From: Paenibacillus xerothermodurans | GTDB lineage: Bacteria; Bacillota; Bacilli; Paenibacillales; NBRC-103111 | Direction of reading: 5' to 3' | DNA length: 64,000 nt | Assembly (NCBI RefSeq): GCF_002220865.2 | Contig: NZ_NHRJ02000002.1 | Location: 389,891 to 453,890 of the forward strand | Part shown: piece by piece, positions 31,793 to 40,170 of the stretch | How positions within the stretch are numbered: the stretch's first letter is position 1 | Layout: each line of letters begins with the position of its first letter | Notes under the pieces: generated by a model | The model's input: only the letters and a program-made list of their open reading frames with translations | What the model was told of the DNA's origin: nothing | Database searches by the model: none | Made by a program: the position numbers and the translations under genes

Positions 31793-32590
31793 CTAATCAA
31801 TATTGACTATTCGTTGCGGATGGGTGTATACGTTCAATGACCGGTTGCGAATGAATCCGACGGTGGTGATCCCCAATTCCTCGGCCAGCTGCAATGCCAG
31901 CTCCGTCGGAGCCGATTTTGACAAAATCACTTCACAACCGATTTTAGCGACTTTCAGCAAAATTTCAGAGGATATACGGCCGCTGAAAACGATAATTTTA
32001 TCCCCGATGGAAATATCGTTTTTCAGGCAGTGCCCGTAGATTTTGTCCAGCGCGTTGTGTCTGCCTATGTCCATCCGGCTCAGTACAATACCGTTCACAT
32101 CACATAGCGCGGCATTATGCACTCCACCTGTGTTATGAAATGTCGCTGCAGACTGCTGCATCTCCGACATTAGACGGAAGCAATCGTCTAGGGACACGTT
32201 CACCCTGATGTCGTTCATTTTTTTGGCGGTCAATGCATCATTGGCAAATACGAATCCTTGCCTGCTCATCCCGCAGCATGAGGTGATGTACCGTTTGCTC
32301 TGCAGCTCGCGGGAGAATGGATTGATTTTGGATGATTTCACATGGACGAAGCCTTCCTTCTCCTGCACCCATATCTCATCGATATCCGCATATCTTCGAA
32401 TCATGCCCTCGGACGCAAGATAACCGACCACCATATCTTCGATGTGCTCCGGTGTGCATACCATCGTCATCAATTCTTGTCCGTTGATTTTGACGGTCAC
32501 AGCGAATTCCGTTACTATGGTGTCCTCGGCACGCTTGATCTGCCCGTTCTCAAAGCGGATGATTTCGCGCTTTACCTCTGTCGGATTCAT
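31793..32590 (-). CDS. fdhD: Formate dehydrogenase accessory sulfurtransferase FdhD
   Basis: FdhD passes sulfur from a cysteine desulfurase to the molybdenum cofactor, which formate dehydrogenase requires. The 265-residue protein has the catalytic cysteine motif in TSCCGMSRQGF, the downstream FHNTGGVHNAAL and DIGRHNALDKI motifs, and GRISSEILLKVAKIGCEV. The ATG at 32590 is four bases after the DUF2294 stop. It is divergent from fdhF, its client. Confidence 0.96.
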   Translation of the reverse strand: MNPTEVKREIIRFENGQIKRAEDTIVTEFAVTVKINGQELMTMVCTPEHIEDMVVGYLASEGMIRRYADIDEIWVQEKEGFVHVKSSKINPFSRELQSKRYITSCCGMSRQGFVFANDALTAKKMNDIRVNVSLDDCFRLMSEMQQSAATFHNTGGVHNAALCDVNGIVLSRMDIGRHNALDKIYGHCLKNDISIGDKIIVFSGRISSEILLKVAKIGCEVILSKSAPTELALQLAEELGITTVGFIRNRSLNVYTHPQRIVNID

Positions 32591-32594
32591 TTCA

Positions 32595-32951
32595 TCATCC
32601 CCTGTCCACCGCTATATTTTTATCAAAGACGAACACGGACACTGCGATATCCTCTTCGACCTTCATATCCGAAAAAAGATGCACAAGCTTCGCCCCCACC
32701 AGCTCCTCCAAACCTTCCGGAGGCTTGACGGAATACAGATTTTGTATCATTTTTGTGCGAGCCACATGCACCATATCTGTTCCTTCCGGACTGCTGGCGA
32801 TGAACTTCTCCGTCGGAGTTAAATTCCCATACAGCGTCGAGATTGCCATATTTTCGACGAACACAGTGTGAATTCTTTCCGGTCCTTTGCCGAACAAATC
32901 CTTGCGCAGCTTACGAATAATGTCATTGAATTCATGTACCATTTTTGACAT
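32595..32951 (-). CDS. DUF2294 family protein
   Basis: A 118-residue protein of the DUF2294 family. It begins with a charged helix (HEFNDIIRKLRKDLFGKGPERI) and continues with an alternating strand-helix core (VFVENMAISTLYGNLTPTEKF). The function is unknown, but the family occurs beside molybdo-enzyme genes in Bacillales. The ATG at 32951 follows GGGGG by nine bases. It is the first gene of the operon with fdhD and moaA. Confidence 0.82.
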   Translation of the reverse strand: MSKMVHEFNDIIRKLRKDLFGKGPERIHTVFVENMAISTLYGNLTPTEKFIASSPEGTDMVHVARTKMIQNLYSVKPPEGLEELVGAKLVHLFSDMKVEEDIAVSVFVFDKNIAVDRG

Positions 32952-33001
32952 GATGAAATTCCCCCAGATATAGAAAGACAGTTGAAGCTGCCTCTATGTT
33001 T

Positions 33002-33029
33002 ACATTACAATCTTTTAATAATAAATCAA
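33002..33029 (-). promoter_or_regulatory. Sigma-A-like promoter of the DUF2294-fdhD-moaA operon
   Basis: TTGATT (33029-33024), 16 bases, TAATGT (33007-33002). It is back to back with the fdhF promoter about 80 bases away, so a shared regulator could act on both. Confidence 0.55.
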
Positions 33030-33106
33030 CCTCAGGTGAAAAAAAAGCGAAAAGCTATTTTTCGGGTTAGGCAAAAGTACCCAAGACATGAGTTTTATAA
33101 TTTATA

Positions 33107-33135
33107 TTGTTTATTTTAACAACGGGCGCTATAAT
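33107..33135 (+). promoter_or_regulatory. Sigma-A promoter of fdhF
   Basis: TTGTTT (33107-33112), 17 bases, TATAAT (33130-33135). Transcription would start near 33142, leaving a leader of about 180 bases. Confidence 0.8.
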
Positions 33136-33141
33136 AAAAAT

Positions 33142-33320
33142 GTTTGCGATGGAATCATGGTATACATATGTTGTGGTTCTATCAATTTTCGTTCCATGGA
33201 GCAATGGATTGGTATATTAGCAAGATGTGCTAATAAACTATTCCACCACAATTGTCACGTACCTCAGAGGTTTGTGGCTGTGTGGTGGATTTTTTTTATT
33301 CTCTCAGAGGAGGTACGACC
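33142..33320 (+). promoter_or_regulatory. Structured fdhF leader with attenuator and RBS-sequestering element
   Basis: Stems: ATGGAA (33149-33154) with TTCCAT (33192-33197); ATTAGCA (33216-33222) with TGCTAAT (33228-33234); and the terminator stem CCACCACA (33243-33250) with TGTGGTGG (33281-33288). An alternative TTGTGG (33171-33176) can pair with CCACAA (33246-33251) and break the terminator. CGTACCTC (33258-33265) is the perfect complement of GAGGTACG (33310-33317), which is the ribosome binding site. So both transcription and translation could be switched. It does not match the Moco riboswitch as I know it. Confidence 0.6.
33243..33297 (+). terminator. Terminator hairpin inside the fdhF leader
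   Basis: A perfect 8-bp stem (33243-33250 / 33281-33288) with a 30-base loop is followed by eight T at 33290-33297. It lies before the ribosome binding site of fdhF. Confidence 0.8.
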
Positions 33321-36257
33321 ATGAAAGACAACATGGTTAATATTACTATCGACGGTAAAAGTTATTCAGCCAAGCCGGGCTCAACGATCCTGGAGATCAT
33401 TAATCAGAACGGGATCCAGCATCCTCAGATCTGTTACGTACCGGAAGTCGATCCGATTCAGACATGCGATACCTGTATCGTAGACGTCGATGGAAAGCTT
33501 GCACGGTCCTGTTCCATGATCGCTATGAACGGTATGAATGTTCAGCTGTCGTCGAAGAGCGCGAAAGAAGCTCAAACCGAAGCCATGGACCGCTTGTTGG
33601 AAAATCACCTGCTGTACTGCACTGTTTGTGATAACAACAACGGTAATTGCAAACTGCACAATACAGCAGAGATGATGGAAATTGAGCATCAGAAATACCC
33701 GTACTCGCCGAAAGTGGACTTGACCGACGTCGACATGTCCCACCCATTTTACCGCTACGACCCTAACCAATGTATCGCCTGCGGCCAGTGCGTGGAGGTT
33801 TGCCAGAACTTGCAGGTCAATGAGACATTGTCCATCGATTGGGAAGCGGACCGCCCCCGGGTTATCTGGGATGACGGAGCGGCAATCAACGATTCCTCCT
33901 GTGTCAGCTGCGGCCAGTGCGTCACGGTGTGCCCTTGTAATGCGTTGATGGAGAAATCGATGCTCGGCGAAGCCGGATTTATGACCGGTTTGAAGCCTGA
34001 CATGCTTGAGCCGATGATCGATCTGGTTAAAGAAGTAGAGCCGGGCTACAGCGGTATTTTTGCAGTTTCCGAAGTGGAAGCGGCAATGCGCGACACCCGC
34101 ACCAAAAAGACGAAAACAGTATGTACCTTCTGCGGCGTAGGATGTTCTTTTGAAGTGTGGACAAAAGGCCGCAAGATCTTGAAAGTTCAACCTTCCGAAG
34201 GACCGGTTAACGCAATCTCCACCTGTGTGAAGGGTAAGTTCGGATGGGATTTCGTGAACTCCGAAGAACGTATCACCAAGCCTTTGATCCGCAAAAACGG
34301 TATGTTCGTCGAGTCCACTTGGGACGAAGCGCTCGACCTGGTGGCAAGCAGATTGGGCTCGATTAAAGAACAACACGGCAACCGTTCTATCGGCTTTATC
34401 TCCTCTTCTAAGATTACCAATGAAGAAAATTACGTGATCCAAAAATTAGCCCGTCAAGTATTTGAAACAAACGACGTGGACAACTGCTCCAGGTACTGTC
34501 AATCACCAGCTACTGACGGCTTATTCCGCACGGTAGGTATGGGCGGTGACGCGGGAACCATCAAAGATATCGCTGCAGCAGGTTTGGTTATTGTTGTGGG
34601 TGCGAATCCGGCGGAAGGCCACCCTGTATTGGCTACCCGTGTCAAGCGCGCACATAAGCTGCACGGCCAGAAGCTGATTGTTGCAGACATTCGCAGAAAC
34701 GAAATGGCGGAACGTTCAGACATTCACATCAGACCAAAACAAGGCACAGACCAAGTGTGGTTGATGGCCGTAACCAAATATATGATCGATCAAGGCTGGC
34801 ATGATCAAAAATTCATCGATGAAAATGTCAACTTCTTCGAGGATTTCAATGTTGTTCTTGAAAAGTATACGCTCGGTTATGCGGAAGAGATCACCGGTAT
34901 CTCCAAAGATACGCTCATTCAAATCGCCGAAATGATTCGCGATGCGGACGGTACTTGTATCCTGTGGGGTATGGGCGTCACTCAGAACACAGGTGGTTCC
35001 GACACCTCCGCCGCCATCTCCAACCTGCTTCTGGCAACAGGCAACTACCGTCGTCCGGGTGCCGGTGCCTATCCGCTGCGCGGTCATAACAACGTGCAAG
35101 GTGCTTGCGATATGGGCACGTTGCCAGGCTGGCTGCCAGGCTATCAGCACATCACTGATGACGTAGCCCGTGCCAAGTTTGAAAAGGCGTACGGCGTGAA
35201 AATCGATAGCAAACCGGGCCGCGACAACATTCAGATGCTGCACGCGATCGAAGAAGGCGAAATGAAAGCCATGTACCTGGTCGGTGAGGATATGGCACTG
35301 GTGGACTCCAACGCGAATCATGTGCATGACATTTTATCCAGCCTGGAGTTCTTTGTAGTTCAGGATATTTTCATGTCCAAAACGGCTCAATACGCCGACG
35401 TGATTCTGCCTGCGACTCCTTCTCTTGAAAAGGACGGAACCTTCACGAATACGGAACGCCGTGTACAGAGACTGTACCAAGCACTTCCTACTCTCGGAGA
35501 TTCCAAGCCGGACTGGTGGATCATCCAGCAAGTCGCTAACCGCCTGGGTGCCGACTGGAACTACAGCCATCCAAGTGAAATCTATGCTGAAATGGCGAGC
35601 CTGTCTCCAATCTTCAGCGGAGCGAACTATGAAGTGCTGGAAGGCTGGAACAGCTTCCTGTGGGGCAGCCATGAGGGGGTCAGCACACCACTGCTTTATG
35701 TGGATGGCTTTAACTTCCCGGATAAGAAAGCCCGCTTCGCCCTGTCCGACTGGGTAGAGCCTGCCGAATTCCCGGAAGAGTATGACCTTCACATCAACAA
35801 TGGCCGTATGCTGGAGCATTTCCACGAAGGAAACATGACGAACAAATCGAACGGTATTCAAGCGAAAGTTCCTGAGATTTTCGTTGAAGTGTCGCCGGAG
35901 TTGGCCGAAGCACGCGGATTTAAAAATGGCGCACTTGTACGGCTGGTGTCTCCGTTCGGAGCGCTGAAGCTGCCGGCGCTTGTGACAAATCGCGTGCAAG
36001 CAAATGAATTGTTCCTGCCGATGAACTCGACGGACAAAAACTCTGCCATCAACTTCTTGACAGGTCCCGCGGTCGATCGCCGTACGAATACGCCTGCATA
36101 TAAGCAGACAAAGGTTCGCTTGGAAGTTCTCAGCACCGACGGAGAAAATCCGCTGCCGCTGACTAACCCTCGCTACAAAAAACGTCACCCGCAAAATGGC
36201 GTTGAGGTTCAGCGAAAATGGAATCGTCCGGGCTATGTTCACTTAACTAATAATTAA
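33321..36257 (+). CDS. fdhF: Formate dehydrogenase catalytic subunit (molybdenum, multi-cluster, YjgC/YrhE-type)
   Basis: Oxidises formate to CO2 and passes electrons through a chain of Fe-S clusters. The 978-residue protein has an N-terminal [2Fe-2S] domain (CYVPEVDPIQTCDTCIVDVDG) and a His/Cys cluster segment (LLYCTVCDNNNGNCKLH). Two [4Fe-4S] ferredoxin motifs follow (CIACGQCVEVC, CVSCGQCVTVCPC), then the cluster of the catalytic domain (VCTFCGVGCSFEVW) and the bis-MGD domains. The catalytic residue is Cys393 in CSRYCQSPATDG, so it is not a selenoenzyme. The ATG at 33321 follows AGAGGAGG. The DUF1641 partner follows 15 bases later. The electron acceptor is not evident. Confidence 0.95.
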   Translation: MKDNMVNITIDGKSYSAKPGSTILEIINQNGIQHPQICYVPEVDPIQTCDTCIVDVDGKLARSCSMIAMNGMNVQLSSKSAKEAQTEAMDRLLENHLLYCTVCDNNNGNCKLHNTAEMMEIEHQKYPYSPKVDLTDVDMSHPFYRYDPNQCIACGQCVEVCQNLQVNETLSIDWEADRPRVIWDDGAAINDSSCVSCGQCVTVCPCNALMEKSMLGEAGFMTGLKPDMLEPMIDLVKEVEPGYSGIFAVSEVEAAMRDTRTKKTKTVCTFCGVGCSFEVWTKGRKILKVQPSEGPVNAISTCVKGKFGWDFVNSEERITKPLIRKNGMFVESTWDEALDLVASRLGSIKEQHGNRSIGFISSSKITNEENYVIQKLARQVFETNDVDNCSRYCQSPATDGLFRTVGMGGDAGTIKDIAAAGLVIVVGANPAEGHPVLATRVKRAHKLHGQKLIVADIRRNEMAERSDIHIRPKQGTDQVWLMAVTKYMIDQGWHDQKFIDENVNFFEDFNVVLEKYTLGYAEEITGISKDTLIQIAEMIRDADGTCILWGMGVTQNTGGSDTSAAISNLLLATGNYRRPGAGAYPLRGHNNVQGACDMGTLPGWLPGYQHITDDVARAKFEKAYGVKIDSKPGRDNIQMLHAIEEGEMKAMYLVGEDMALVDSNANHVHDILSSLEFFVVQDIFMSKTAQYADVILPATPSLEKDGTFTNTERRVQRLYQALPTLGDSKPDWWIIQQVANRLGADWNYSHPSEIYAEMASLSPIFSGANYEVLEGWNSFLWGSHEGVSTPLLYVDGFNFPDKKARFALSDWVEPAEFPEEYDLHINNGRMLEHFHEGNMTNKSNGIQAKVPEIFVEVSPELAEARGFKNGALVRLVSPFGALKLPALVTNRVQANELFLPMNSTDKNSAINFLTGPAVDRRTNTPAYKQTKVRLEVLSTDGENPLPLTNPRYKKRHPQNGVEVQRKWNRPGYVHLTNN

Positions 36258-36272
36258 AAGGAGGATTGCACA

Positions 36273-36755
36273 ATGGCATCCCCTATCGCATCGATAAAAA
36301 AATATAAACCAAGTGAAGAAGAACTGAAACAGCAAAAGCTGGAAGCATTAAGCAGTTTGCTCGCCGAGAACGAACAAGCATTGAATAAAATATTTGACAT
36401 TGTTGGCGAGCTGCACGACACCGGTGTGCTTGAGGCTGCGGACTCCATGCTAAAAGCTAAAGAGCAGATTGCAAAAATCGCTCTCGGGCAGGTCACACGT
36501 GAGCCGGTAACCAATCTAATCAATAATCTGATGGGCGCTGCTGCTGCCCTCACCAGCCTTGACCCTGAGTTCACGAACAGGCTGCTTAGCGGTGTGTCAA
36601 CGGGCGTCGACGAAGGCAACAAGCACCTTCAGAGCAATAAAAAAATCAGTGTACTGGACCTGGTAAAAGTGTTAAACGATCCGGATATTAACCGCGCTAT
36701 CGGTTTCGGTATTCATTTTATGAAAGGTCTGGGTAAAGGATTAAAAGAAGAATAA
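36273..36755 (+). CDS. DUF1641 protein, formate dehydrogenase partner (YjgD/YrhD-like)
   Basis: A 160-residue helical protein of the DUF1641 family, with the core VGELHDTGVLEAADSMLKAK and DLVKVLNDPDINRAIGFG. The family is nearly always encoded just after YjgC/YrhE-type formate dehydrogenases and is thought to be a subunit or quinone-facing partner. The ATG at 36273 follows AAAAGGAGG. It is cotranscribed with fdhF, and a terminator follows. Confidence 0.88.
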   Translation: MASPIASIKKYKPSEEELKQQKLEALSSLLAENEQALNKIFDIVGELHDTGVLEAADSMLKAKEQIAKIALGQVTREPVTNLINNLMGAAAALTSLDPEFTNRLLSGVSTGVDEGNKHLQSNKKISVLDLVKVLNDPDINRAIGFGIHFMKGLGKGLKEE

Positions 36756-36762
36756 TTAGTGC

Positions 36763-36801
36763 AAGGAACCTTTCGTCTCAAACAGGCTGAAAGGTTCCTT
36801 T
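36763..36801 (+). terminator. Intrinsic terminator after the fdhF operon
   Basis: AAGGAACCTTTC pairs with GAAAGGTTCCTT and is followed by T, with a 14-base loop. Confidence 0.88.
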
Positions 36802-36930
36802 CATAAATAAGATTGTGCAAATGCATTTCGTTTCAGTGGACGGCGGAAGCTGCAGCAGTTTTTGTTTTGGGGCAGTTTGTCCATAATGGTAAATACAGCC
36901 ACGCAGTGGCATTAGAAAGGAATGAACGTG

Positions 36931-37980
36931 ATGATAACAAACCAACAAGTGTTGGAGGCTCTTAAGCATGTGCAGGATCCGGAGCTTCATAAAAGCGTTG
37001 TTGAATTGAACATGGTAAGAAACATCCGGATTGACGGCACCCGCGTTCAGCTGGAGGTGGTACTGACCATCCAAGGCTGTCCGCTGAAGGCGAAAATTCA
37101 GCAAGATATCGAAGAAGCTTTGCGCGGGATCGGTGCTTCAGACGTAGCCTTGACTTTCGGCGCCATGACCGCGGAAGAACGTGCCGCCCTGACACAGTCT
37201 CTGAAAAAAGAAGCGACTACAGACACGGGCATGCCGAAGATGCTGCGGCCGGAGTCCGGTGTGACGTTTATCGCTGTGACGAGCGGAAAAGGAGGCGTGG
37301 GCAAGTCTACCGTGACCATCAACCTGGCTGCCGCATTAGCACGCATGGGTAAAAGAGTCGGTATTCTGGATGCCGATATCTATGGCTTTAGTGTGCCGGC
37401 CATGATGCAAATCCGCGAGAAGCCCACAATGATCGACCAAACGGCAGTGCCTCCGGTCAGCCATGGTGTGAAAGTGATGTCGATGGGCTTTTTCGCACCG
37501 GAGAACAATGTAGTGATGTGGCGCGGTCCGATGTTAAACAAATGGATCCGGAATTTTCTTGTGAACACCCATTGGGGTGATCTGGATTACCTGCTCCTGG
37601 ATCTGCCTCCGGGCACGGGCGATGTTGCGATTGACGTCGCTGCCATGATTCCTCAGGCAAAAGAAATCATTGTCACTACGCCGCATAACGTGGCTTCCTT
37701 TGTTGCTACGCGAGCCGGTGCAATGGCCATGCATACCAAACATGACATTGTCGGCGTGGTCGAAAATATGTCGTACTATGAGGACAAAGACGGAAACAAA
37801 ACGTACCTCTTTGGCAAAGGCGGCGGTGACACGCTCGCTGCACAGCTGAAAACTCAAGTCGTAGCGAGAGTCCCGTTCGCGCAGCCGGAGGAAAATGTGG
37901 GCGCGGCCGTGTATGATGAAGATTCGCCTATTGGCGAGGTATTCACAAGCTTGGCCGAGGACTTGATTTATAGCAGATAA
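36931..37980 (+). CDS. Mrp/NBP35-family P-loop ATPase (ApbC-like)
   Basis: A 349-residue protein. An N-terminal MIP18/DUF59 domain (about 1-85, with DPELHKSVVELNMVR and IQGCPLKAKI) precedes a deviant Walker A, TSGKGGVGKSTVTINLA, typical of the MinD/Mrp group. The Walker B-like DYLLLDLPPGTGD and VTTPHNVA follow. Relatives load or carry Fe-S clusters, and the Bacillus member SalA also acts as a regulator. I chose the ATG at 36931, nine bases after AAAGGA. An ATG three codons earlier is too close to it. Standing next to a multi-cluster formate dehydrogenase would fit cluster assembly, but that is only an inference. Confidence 0.92.
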   Translation: MITNQQVLEALKHVQDPELHKSVVELNMVRNIRIDGTRVQLEVVLTIQGCPLKAKIQQDIEEALRGIGASDVALTFGAMTAEERAALTQSLKKEATTDTGMPKMLRPESGVTFIAVTSGKGGVGKSTVTINLAAALARMGKRVGILDADIYGFSVPAMMQIREKPTMIDQTAVPPVSHGVKVMSMGFFAPENNVVMWRGPMLNKWIRNFLVNTHWGDLDYLLLDLPPGTGDVAIDVAAMIPQAKEIIVTTPHNVASFVATRAGAMAMHTKHDIVGVVENMSYYEDKDGNKTYLFGKGGGDTLAAQLKTQVVARVPFAQPEENVGAAVYDEDSPIGEVFTSLAEDLIYSR

Positions 37981-37995
37981 TATGGAGATGCAAAG

Positions 37996-38043
37996 CGGGT
38001 GTCGGTCGGCCTCACGGGGCTGAACCACGGCACCCCTTTTTTT
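37996..38043 (+). terminator. Intrinsic terminator after the Mrp gene
   Basis: GGGTG...CACCC outer stem with inner CGG/CCG pairs, followed by seven T. Confidence 0.8.
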
Positions 38044-38234
38044 ATCCGAGCAACTACCTGCTCACAGGTTTTTTCACATTCCTACGATGTCCGGCAGCGT
38101 GTGCCCTAGTTGGTGGTAAATCACTCTACCGTGCTCTTTCACGTCACGCATGTTGTAAACATAATTCATGTATGCGGTGCATATAATCTTTCTCGTATGC
38201 AGTATTTAGACTAATATTATAGAGAGAAGGATAG

Positions 38235-38480
38235 GTGCAAGACATGTGGGAGAGTGTGCTGCAAAAAGAGCGTTGGGAGATTCAAGTCAACCCGGACTAC
38301 AAAATCATTCGGCTGCACGTGATCTCGAAGGAAGAGAACCGCGAGCCGGTAACACTGCAAATAGGCCAAACGGAATTGTTTGAGCTCATGCATGCCTTTT
38401 TGGCTATCAACCGTGCCTTCAATGCTGAAACGATGTATTATGATGATCCTACATCCAATCATGCCAACAGCGGGGCGTGA
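38235..38480 (+). CDS. Small protein of unknown function
   Basis: An 81-residue protein that I do not recognise. It has a mixed strand-helix pattern (WEIQVNPDYKIIRLHVISKE, then LQIGQTELFELMHAFLAINRAFN) and no membrane segment. A GTG at 38235 (four bases after AGAAGG) or an ATG at 38244 could be the start. It stands alone between the Mrp gene and the convergent glycogen operon. A hairpin without a T-run follows (about 38495-38525). Its codon use resembles that of its neighbours. Confidence 0.6.
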   Translation: MQDMWESVLQKERWEIQVNPDYKIIRLHVISKEENREPVTLQIGQTELFELMHAFLAINRAFNAETMYYDDPTSNHANSGA

Positions 38481-38573
38481 CGAGCTGCAAGCGCAAAGCT
38501 GAGCCTCGCGAGAGCTCGGCTTTCGCCGTTTCATTGCACCTGCCGACCGTGTGCGGCAGCAAACTGCGCATTC

Positions 38574-38606
38574 AAATAAACCAACACCGAAGGTGTTGGT
38601 TTATTT
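38574..38606 (-). terminator. Intrinsic terminator of the glycogen operon
   Basis: AAATAAACCAACACC / GGTGTTGGTTTATTT is a perfect 15-bp stem with a three-base loop. The glgA stop codon lies within one arm. The A- and T-rich flanks allow action in both directions. Confidence 0.9.
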
Positions 38607-40049
38607 GACGAGCTCTGTGCTAGGCTTCACGAGCTGATTGTACAAAGCTGCATACTGCGACGCGGATTTGCGCCAGCTAAAATCTTTTCTCTTGATGTTG
38701 GCCAGAATCCTGCTCCAGTCACTGGGGCTGTGATAAAACGCCACGGCGCGCTCAATCGTGTATAGCATGTCATGTGCGTTGTAGTTCGCAAAGCTGAAGC
38801 CTGTCCCCTCTCCCGTGGCTTCATCATACGGCATCACGGTATCTTTCAGCCCGCCCGTCTCTCGCACGATGGGCACCGAACGATAACGCATCGCAATCAG
38901 CTGCCCGATTCCGCAAGGCTCGAACTGCGAAGGCATTAAGAACATGTCGGAGCTTGCGTAAATTTGCCGGGCCAAGCCTTCGTCGAACATGATGTTCGCT
39001 GACACTTTGTCAGGGAAAGCGTCAGCAGCCCAACGGAACAACTGCTCATATCTGTGCTCGCCGGTACCCAGTATTACCCACTGCACATCCATTCGCAGCA
39101 GCTCCTCGATCATACGGTCGACCAGAGCCAAGCCTTTCTGATCCACAAGACGCGTCACCAAAGCGATCATGGGCACATCCTTGTTGATCGGCAGTCCGAG
39201 CCGCTCCTGCAGCTTGACTTTGTTCAGCTGCTTTTTCGTATGGGAGTCCCGATAGTTGATCTCCAGATGGGGGTCCGTCATCGGATCCATCTCCGCATAA
39301 TCAATGCCATTCAATATACCGCACATTCGATGCCGTTGGCTTCGCAAAAGTCCGTCCAAATATTCTCCATAATAAGGCGTTTGAATTTCCTCCGCATAGG
39401 TAGGGCTAACGGTTGTGATCACATCGGAGTACACCAGACCGCCTTTCATAAAGCTCGCTCCCCCGTACATCTCCAAGGCGTAACCGCCAAGATGCTCGTC
39501 ACCCAACGCGAAATAATCCTTAAACTGCTCTTTACTAAAAACACCCTGGTATTTGAGATTATGAATTGTCATGATAGTTTTGATATTGGCGTAATGGGGC
39601 TGCCAGCTAAAATGTGCCCTATAGAGCACCGGAATCATCCCCGCCTGCCAATCATGGCAATGAATCACGTCCGGCATGAAATCGATGTGCGGCAGTGAAT
39701 CCAGCACAGCCCTGCAAAAAAATGCAAAGCGCTCCGAGTCATCGCCATAGCCATAGCAGCCGCTTCTGCGGTAGTAATATTCATTATCAACGAAATAGAA
39801 AATAATCCCTTCGTGCACGAGCTTCAGAATCCCGCAGTACAGCTGACGCCAGCCCATCTGCAAAGTGAACTCGGCCACACGTTCCATCTGCTCGGTATAA
39901 TGGGCCGGTATGCCTTCGTATTTTGGCAGCATGACTCTAACATCTTGCCCCTGCTTGGCCAACTCTTTGGGCAGCGACCCGATGACATCAGCCAAACCTC
40001 CGGTTTTGACGAATGGAACAGCTTCCGATGCGGCCAATAACACTTTCAT
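38601..40049 (-). CDS. glgA: Glycogen synthase GlgA
   Basis: Transfers glucose from ADP-glucose to growing alpha-1,4-glucan. The 482-residue protein starts MKVLLAASEAVPFVKTGGLADV, whose KTGGLADV binds ADP-glucose. The C-terminal GT5 motifs follow (MPSQFEPCGIGQLIAMRYRSVPIVRETGGLKDTV, cited here as positions around 38830-38930). The ATG at 40049 is typical for the family. An earlier in-frame start is not supported. It is the last gene of glgBCDA, separated from glgD by about 120 bases. Confidence 0.95.
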   Translation of the reverse strand: MKVLLAASEAVPFVKTGGLADVIGSLPKELAKQGQDVRVMLPKYEGIPAHYTEQMERVAEFTLQMGWRQLYCGILKLVHEGIIFYFVDNEYYYRRSGCYGYGDDSERFAFFCRAVLDSLPHIDFMPDVIHCHDWQAGMIPVLYRAHFSWQPHYANIKTIMTIHNLKYQGVFSKEQFKDYFALGDEHLGGYALEMYGGASFMKGGLVYSDVITTVSPTYAEEIQTPYYGEYLDGLLRSQRHRMCGILNGIDYAEMDPMTDPHLEINYRDSHTKKQLNKVKLQERLGLPINKDVPMIALVTRLVDQKGLALVDRMIEELLRMDVQWVILGTGEHRYEQLFRWAADAFPDKVSANIMFDEGLARQIYASSDMFLMPSQFEPCGIGQLIAMRYRSVPIVRETGGLKDTVMPYDEATGEGTGFSFANYNAHDMLYTIERAVAFYHSPSDWSRILANIKRKDFSWRKSASQYAALYNQLVKPSTELVK

Positions 40050-40170
40050 CGCTTTCCACCACTCCTTTTTTTCTAAAAGGGAACCGCTTGTCACTCCTGA
40101 GGTGCGTCAGCTGGCTTGAGCAGCAAAACGCACCCGTCTCGCGTATGCACTGAGCAACCGGGCACCGCCG

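Noticed and set aside
32952..33320. Classical Moco riboswitch before fdhF
   Set aside because: The position and function fit, but I could not find the conserved Moco RNA sequence blocks. Kept only as an unassigned leader.
33381..34442. 353-codon open frame antisense to fdhF
   Set aside because: It has no ribosome binding site, its His/Arg-rich composition is typical of a shadow frame, and it is fully covered by the well-supported fdhF gene. The same holds for 35334-36242.
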